A model generated the notes under the pieces. It saw only the letters and a list, made by a program, of their open reading frames with translations. It was not told the DNA's origin and ran no database searches. Both the position numbers and the translations under genes were made by a program. 64,000 bases of DNA from Comamonas fluminis (GTDB lineage Bacteria > Pseudomonadota > Gammaproteobacteria > Burkholderiales > Burkholderiaceae_C), in contig NZ_CP066783.1 in assembly GCF_019186805.1 (NCBI RefSeq), positions 3,237,501 to 3,301,500 of the forward strand. Reading direction: 5' to 3'. Positions 60,296-64,000 of the stretch are shown piece by piece (the stretch's first letter is position 1; every line of letters begins with the position of its first letter).

Positions 60296-63202
60296 TCAGC
60301 TCAGCAGCTGCCTCAGCACATAGGGCAAGATGCCGCCATGGCGGTAGTAATCCACCTCAATCGGCGTATCGATACGCAGCTTGACGGTGACGGTCTTCTT
60401 GCTTCCATCAGGCTTGGTGATGACCAGTTGCGCATCGCTTTGTGGTGCCAGATCGGCGGCAGGAATCACGTCAATGAATTCCTCACCCGTCAGGCCCAGG
60501 CTTTGCCAGCTGTCATTGCCCTTGAACTGCAGCGGCAGCACGCCCATGCCTACCAGGTTAGAGCGGTGAATGCGCTCAAAGCTGCGCGCTACCACGGCCT
60601 TGATGCCCAGTAGTTGCGTACCCTTGGCCGCCCAGTCGCGGCTGGAGCCTGTGCCGTATTCTTCACCCGCCAGCACTACAGTGGCGCGACCAGCGGACTG
60701 GTACTTCATGGCCGCGTCATAGATGGCCATTTTTTCGGTCTTGCCTTCGTCATCGCGATAGAGCGTGACGCCGCCCTCTTCGCGTGAGCCATCTGCGCCC
60801 GCCGGAATCATCAGATTCTTGATACGCACATTGGCAAAAGTGCCGCGCATCATCACTTCGTGGTTACCACGGCGTGAGCCGTAGCTGTTGAAGTCGGCCT
60901 TTTGCACGCCATGCTCCAGCAGCCATTTACCTGCGGGCGAGCTTTCCTTGATAGAGCCTGCGGGCGAGATATGGTCCGTGGTGATGGAGTCGCCAAACAG
61001 TGCCATGACCCGCGCACCGTGCACAGAATAAGCGTTGGAGTCTTTTTGGCCTTTAGCGCTTTGTGTATCTGCGGATGGCGCTTTCAATTCGAGAGCAAAA
61101 TCCGCAAAGAATGGAGGCTGAGCGATATAGGTGCTTTCAGGCCATGTGTAGGTAGAGCCTGTCACGCCGTGGATTTTTTCCCAGAGCTTGCCTGGCTCGC
61201 TGGCTACCTGCTCGTAGTTGCTGCGGAAGGCTTTGCCGTTCATCGCGTGCTTGAGCAGCGCATGCACCTCTTCGCTGCTGGGCCAGATGTCACCCAGATA
61301 GACGTCCTTGCCGCCCTTGCCCTGCCCCACCGGCTCGGTCATCAAGTCCTTGAGGACGGTTCCGGCAATCGCATAGGCCACCACCAACGGTGGGCTGGCC
61401 AGGAAGTTGGCCTTGATGTTCGGGTGAATGCGCGCCTCGAAGTTGCGGTTGCCCGAGAGCACTGCCGCGCAGACCAGATCATTCTGGGTGATGGAAGCAT
61501 TGATCTCCGGCGTCAGGTCGCCCGCATTGCCAATGCAGGTGGTGCAGCCGTAGCCTGCAACGGCAAAGCCCAGTTTTTCCAGATAGGGAAGCAAGCCGGC
61601 TTCCGTCAGGTAACGGGTAACCAGGCGGGAGCCTGGCGCCAGCGAGGTCTTGATATGCGGCTTGACCTTGAGGCCTGCCTCTACCGCCTTCTTGGCCAGC
61701 AGGCCAGCCGCCAGCATCACGCTGGGGTTGGACGTGTTGGTGCAACTGGTAATGGCGGCAATCAGCACATCACCATTGCCAATCTCAAAGCTCTTGCCCT
61801 CGCCCACCTTGATACGGGTTTCTGCCGCATCCGTGGCCGCTTGCGCATCCTTTACCTTGGGCTTGTTGCCCTCCATTTCCGCCACGTTTTGCGGCGCGCC
61901 GGATGGCAGGGACTTGGCTGCAGGTGCAGCAGCTTCAGGGCCATGCTCATGCACCACATGGCGTTTGGCCAGTTTGGCCGCTGGCTGATTGAAACCGTTA
62001 TCGGCAACAGCGGCGCTGAACAGCTCGCTGAACTTGCCCGCCACATGACCGATTTCGATACGGTCCTGAGGACGCTTGGGGCCTGCCAGGCTCGGGGCCA
62101 CCGAGCCCAGATCCAGCTTGACCACATGGGAGTAGTCAATATCGCCCGCCTGCGGAATGCCAAACAGCTTCTGCGCCTTGAAATAGGCTTCAAAAGCATG
62201 AATCTCGCTCTTGGTGCGCCCTGTGCCCTTAAAGTATTCGATCGTCTTTTCATCCACGGGGAAGAAGCCCATGGTGGCGCCATATTCAGGCGCCATATTG
62301 CCAATGGTGGCGCGGTCGGGCAGCGCCAGGCTGGCTGTACCTTCGCCAAAGAACTCGACGAACTTTCCAACCACTTTTTCCTTGCGCAGGATTTCAGTGA
62401 CGGTCAACACCAGGTCTGTGGCGGTAACGCCTTCACGTAACTGCCCCGTCAATTCAAAGCCGACAACATCAGGCGTCAGGAAGTACACCGGCTGCCCCAG
62501 CATGGCGGCTTCGGCCTCAATACCGCCCACCCCCCAGGCCACCACACCAATGCCATTGATCATGGTGGTGTGGCTGTCTGTGCCTACCAGGGTGTCGGGG
62601 TAGTACACATCGCCCTTGGCCTTGTGTACCCCGCGGGCCAAGTATTCCAGATTGACCTGATGAACAATGCCAAAACCCGGTGGCACGACGCCAAACGTAT
62701 CAAAGGCCTGCATACCCCACTTCATGAACTGGTAGCGTTCTTGATTGCGCTGGAACTCCAGCTTCATATTCAGGTCCAGCGCCTTTTTGCTGCCGAAGTA
62801 ATCGACCATGATGGAGTGATCCACCACCAGATCCACGGGCACCAGCGGCTCGATGGCCTTGGGCTTCTTGCCCAGCTTGGCAGCGGTGGAGCGCATGGCC
62901 GCCAGGTCGGCTAGCAAAGGCACGCCGGTGAAGTCCTGCAGCACCACACGAGAGACGACAAACGGAATTTCATCCGTGCGCTCGGCCTTGGGCTTCCATC
63001 GCGCCAGTTGCGCGACATGCTCCTCGGTGATTTTTTTACCGTCGCAGTTGCGCAGCACCGACTCCAGCACGATGCGTATGGAAACGGGCAAGCGCTTGAT
63101 TTCCGGGAACTGCTTGGCCAGCGCAGGCAAGGAGTAGAACTTGCCTTTTTTACCGCCATCCGTTTCAAAAGACTTCAGGGTATTAGCGAAAGCATGACTC
63201 AT
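60296..63202 (-). CDS. acnA: aconitate hydratase A
   Basis: A 968-residue [4Fe-4S] enzyme of the tricarboxylic acid cycle that interconverts citrate and isocitrate. Cluster Cys are in SCTNTSNP (about 487) and the CTTCIGN block; the C-terminal swivel domain shows [17 protein letters not shown] and [16 protein letters not shown]. It is about 75 residues longer than E. coli AcnA, mainly from an Ala/Lys/Glu-rich linker at about 405-470. The start at 63202 has GGAGAG eight bases before it and matches the family N-terminus ([11 protein letters not shown]). Confidence 0.97.
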   Translation of the reverse strand: MSHAFANTLKSFETDGGKKGKFYSLPALAKQFPEIKRLPVSIRIVLESVLRNCDGKKITEEHVAQLARWKPKAERTDEIPFVVSRVVLQDFTGVPLLADLAAMRSTAAKLGKKPKAIEPLVPVDLVVDHSIMVDYFGSKKALDLNMKLEFQRNQERYQFMKWGMQAFDTFGVVPPGFGIVHQVNLEYLARGVHKAKGDVYYPDTLVGTDSHTTMINGIGVVAWGVGGIEAEAAMLGQPVYFLTPDVVGFELTGQLREGVTATDLVLTVTEILRKEKVVGKFVEFFGEGTASLALPDRATIGNMAPEYGATMGFFPVDEKTIEYFKGTGRTKSEIHAFEAYFKAQKLFGIPQAGDIDYSHVVKLDLGSVAPSLAGPKRPQDRIEIGHVAGKFSELFSAAVADNGFNQPAAKLAKRHVVHEHGPEAAAPAAKSLPSGAPQNVAEMEGNKPKVKDAQAATDAAETRIKVGEGKSFEIGNGDVLIAAITSCTNTSNPSVMLAAGLLAKKAVEAGLKVKPHIKTSLAPGSRLVTRYLTEAGLLPYLEKLGFAVAGYGCTTCIGNAGDLTPEINASITQNDLVCAAVLSGNRNFEARIHPNIKANFLASPPLVVAYAIAGTVLKDLMTEPVGQGKGGKDVYLGDIWPSSEEVHALLKHAMNGKAFRSNYEQVASEPGKLWEKIHGVTGSTYTWPESTYIAQPPFFADFALELKAPSADTQSAKGQKDSNAYSVHGARVMALFGDSITTDHISPAGSIKESSPAGKWLLEHGVQKADFNSYGSRRGNHEVMMRGTFANVRIKNLMIPAGADGSREEGGVTLYRDDEGKTEKMAIYDAAMKYQSAGRATVVLAGEEYGTGSSRDWAAKGTQLLGIKAVVARSFERIHRSNLVGMGVLPLQFKGNDSWQSLGLTGEEFIDVIPAADLAPQSDAQLVITKPDGSKKTVTVKLRIDTPIEVDYYRHGGILPYVLRQLLS

Positions 63203-63347
63203 CGTGAGACTCTCCATCGAAAAAACACGGGGAAAACTCTGGTGCTTTCCATTGTGCACAGTTCATATGAAAAGTGGTGTGGGATGAGTCAGGCAGTTGA
63301 CCTCACACAGTCTCAACTCAGGCAAAAACGATGCGATCGCTCACCGG

Positions 63348-63986
63348 TCAGCGCTTGGCGGGTGGTTTGGGCGCTGGCTTGCTCGCAGCAGCGGGGTCCT
63401 GCCAGTGGTATTCCACAAAGCGGCGAATCACCAGACAGCCCGGCGGCGAATCAATCAGCGATACCGACGATGTAGGCTCTTTGGGGTCGGTGTAGACCGC
63501 ATAGGTGGGCAGCAACCTGAACATCTGGTAGCCCGGCAACTCGGACTGCGCAATGCTGGCACAGGTGAATGGAGCCACGGAGATGCGCTCCGCAGCTATC
63601 GTGCAGGTGTTTGAACTGGCGTCCGGCACCGCCGTCACCGACGCTGCTACCCCTGCATTGGGAAACTCCATGCCCACCAGCGAGAAAAACGGCCCGGCAT
63701 CAGGCTGCTTGCGATCCCAGTCCAGCAAAACGTCATGACTGCGACTGCCCTGCACTGTCAGCGCACTCAAGCGCCGAATTGCGGGCAGGCATTTCTGCAC
63801 ACCCACGCTGGCGGCTGCCTGAGCCAGCTTGTCCTGCGGCGCTGCACCTGGTGCGACAGGTGCAGTGGGTGCAGGCTGAACCTGGGCCTGCGCGATCTGC
63901 ATGCCAGCCACACCGGCGACCAGTGCAATGCAACAGACCCAGACCTGCGCGCCATTTTGAATCCAACTCTTGCTGCGCTTAGCCAT
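63348..63986 (-). CDS. exported protein, unknown
   Basis: A 212-residue protein: basic N-terminus, signal-like helix (VWVCCIALVAGVAGMQIAQA), Pro/Ala-rich linker, a domain of about 150 residues with Cys at intervals (QKCLPAI, NTCTIAA, FTCASIA, PGCLVIRR) and a Pro/Lys-rich end. No family recognised. The start lies 14 bp from the window edge, so the upstream context is not visible. It is 145 bp upstream of acnA on the same strand. Confidence 0.72.
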   Translation of the reverse strand: MAKRSKSWIQNGAQVWVCCIALVAGVAGMQIAQAQVQPAPTAPVAPGAAPQDKLAQAAASVGVQKCLPAIRRLSALTVQGSRSHDVLLDWDRKQPDAGPFFSLVGMEFPNAGVAASVTAVPDASSNTCTIAAERISVAPFTCASIAQSELPGYQMFRLLPTYAVYTDPKEPTSSVSLIDSPPGCLVIRRFVEYHWQDPAAASKPAPKPPAKR

Positions 63987-64000
63987 GAAAAATCACTTCT

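Overview
The window reads as a chromosomal segment of a GC-rich betaproteobacterium of the family Comamonadaceae, most likely Comamonas. The evidence is the protein set (AroQ, GlnS, GshA, RibB/RibH/NusB, Tol proteins, AcnA), the gene order, and short intergenic hairpins of the form 'tatagct...agcgc...gcgct...caagcc' that are typical of this family. No rRNA, tRNA or CRISPR array was seen. Most of the window is ordinary core genome; one accessory block at about 49.8-60.2 kb stands out.

Layout. 0-8 kb: partial alpha/beta hydrolase, aroQ, a small secreted protein, glnS, a DUF945 protein with a previously easy-to-miss 22-residue membrane peptide behind it, a DUF3300 lipoprotein and a PaiB-like protein. 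8-12 kb: a LuxR-type regulator beside a metallo-beta-lactamase-fold / FAD monooxygenase / DUF2783 operon, whose upstream region carries a perfect 20-bp palindrome, then a divergent M23 peptidase. 12.8-24.7 kb: three small envelope proteins, an MFS exporter, meso-diaminopimelate dehydrogenase, a RarD-type transporter, TruC, a subtilisin-like lipoprotein, a DHH phosphoesterase and an M20 amidohydrolase. 24.7-34 kb: a membrane GGDEF/EAL protein, YlqF GTPase, two overlapping small genes, a chemotaxis receptor, gshA, an SDR dehydrogenase and a gene-free AT-rich stretch with DnaA-box-like motifs. 34-42 kb: a ferredoxin, ribB(A)-ribH-nusB, a DUF1963 protein, then aminotransferase-ybgC-tolQ-tolR-tolA with a family repeat lodged between tolQ and tolR; tolB and pal do not follow. 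42-50 kb: DUF1329, TSUP permease with divergent LysR, two small lipoproteins, yegQ/trhP, a ParB/KorB-like DNA-binding protein and a periplasmic protein.

The accessory block starts with an AT-rich stretch and a complete IS903-group IS5 element (50392-51415) bounded by a 9-bp target duplication. Right after it come a TonB-dependent receptor and a secreted CHAT-domain protease, 3 bp apart. Converging on them is a tightly coupled operon encoding an ECF sigma factor, a single-pass anti-sigma factor and an exported caspase-like protease. A lipoprotein with a 9-bp coding tandem repeat is divergent from the sigma gene. Two exported clan CD cysteine proteases next to a membrane anti-sigma factor suggest (inference) an envelope signalling system in which proteolysis releases the sigma factor. 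This is the best candidate here for an undescribed system.

The window closes with acnA, which carries an extra linker of about 65 residues, and a small exported protein. Starts were moved inside longer open frames wherever a signal peptide, a family-conserved N-terminus or a ribosome binding site argued for it. All functional calls are from reading the sequence; no search was run.
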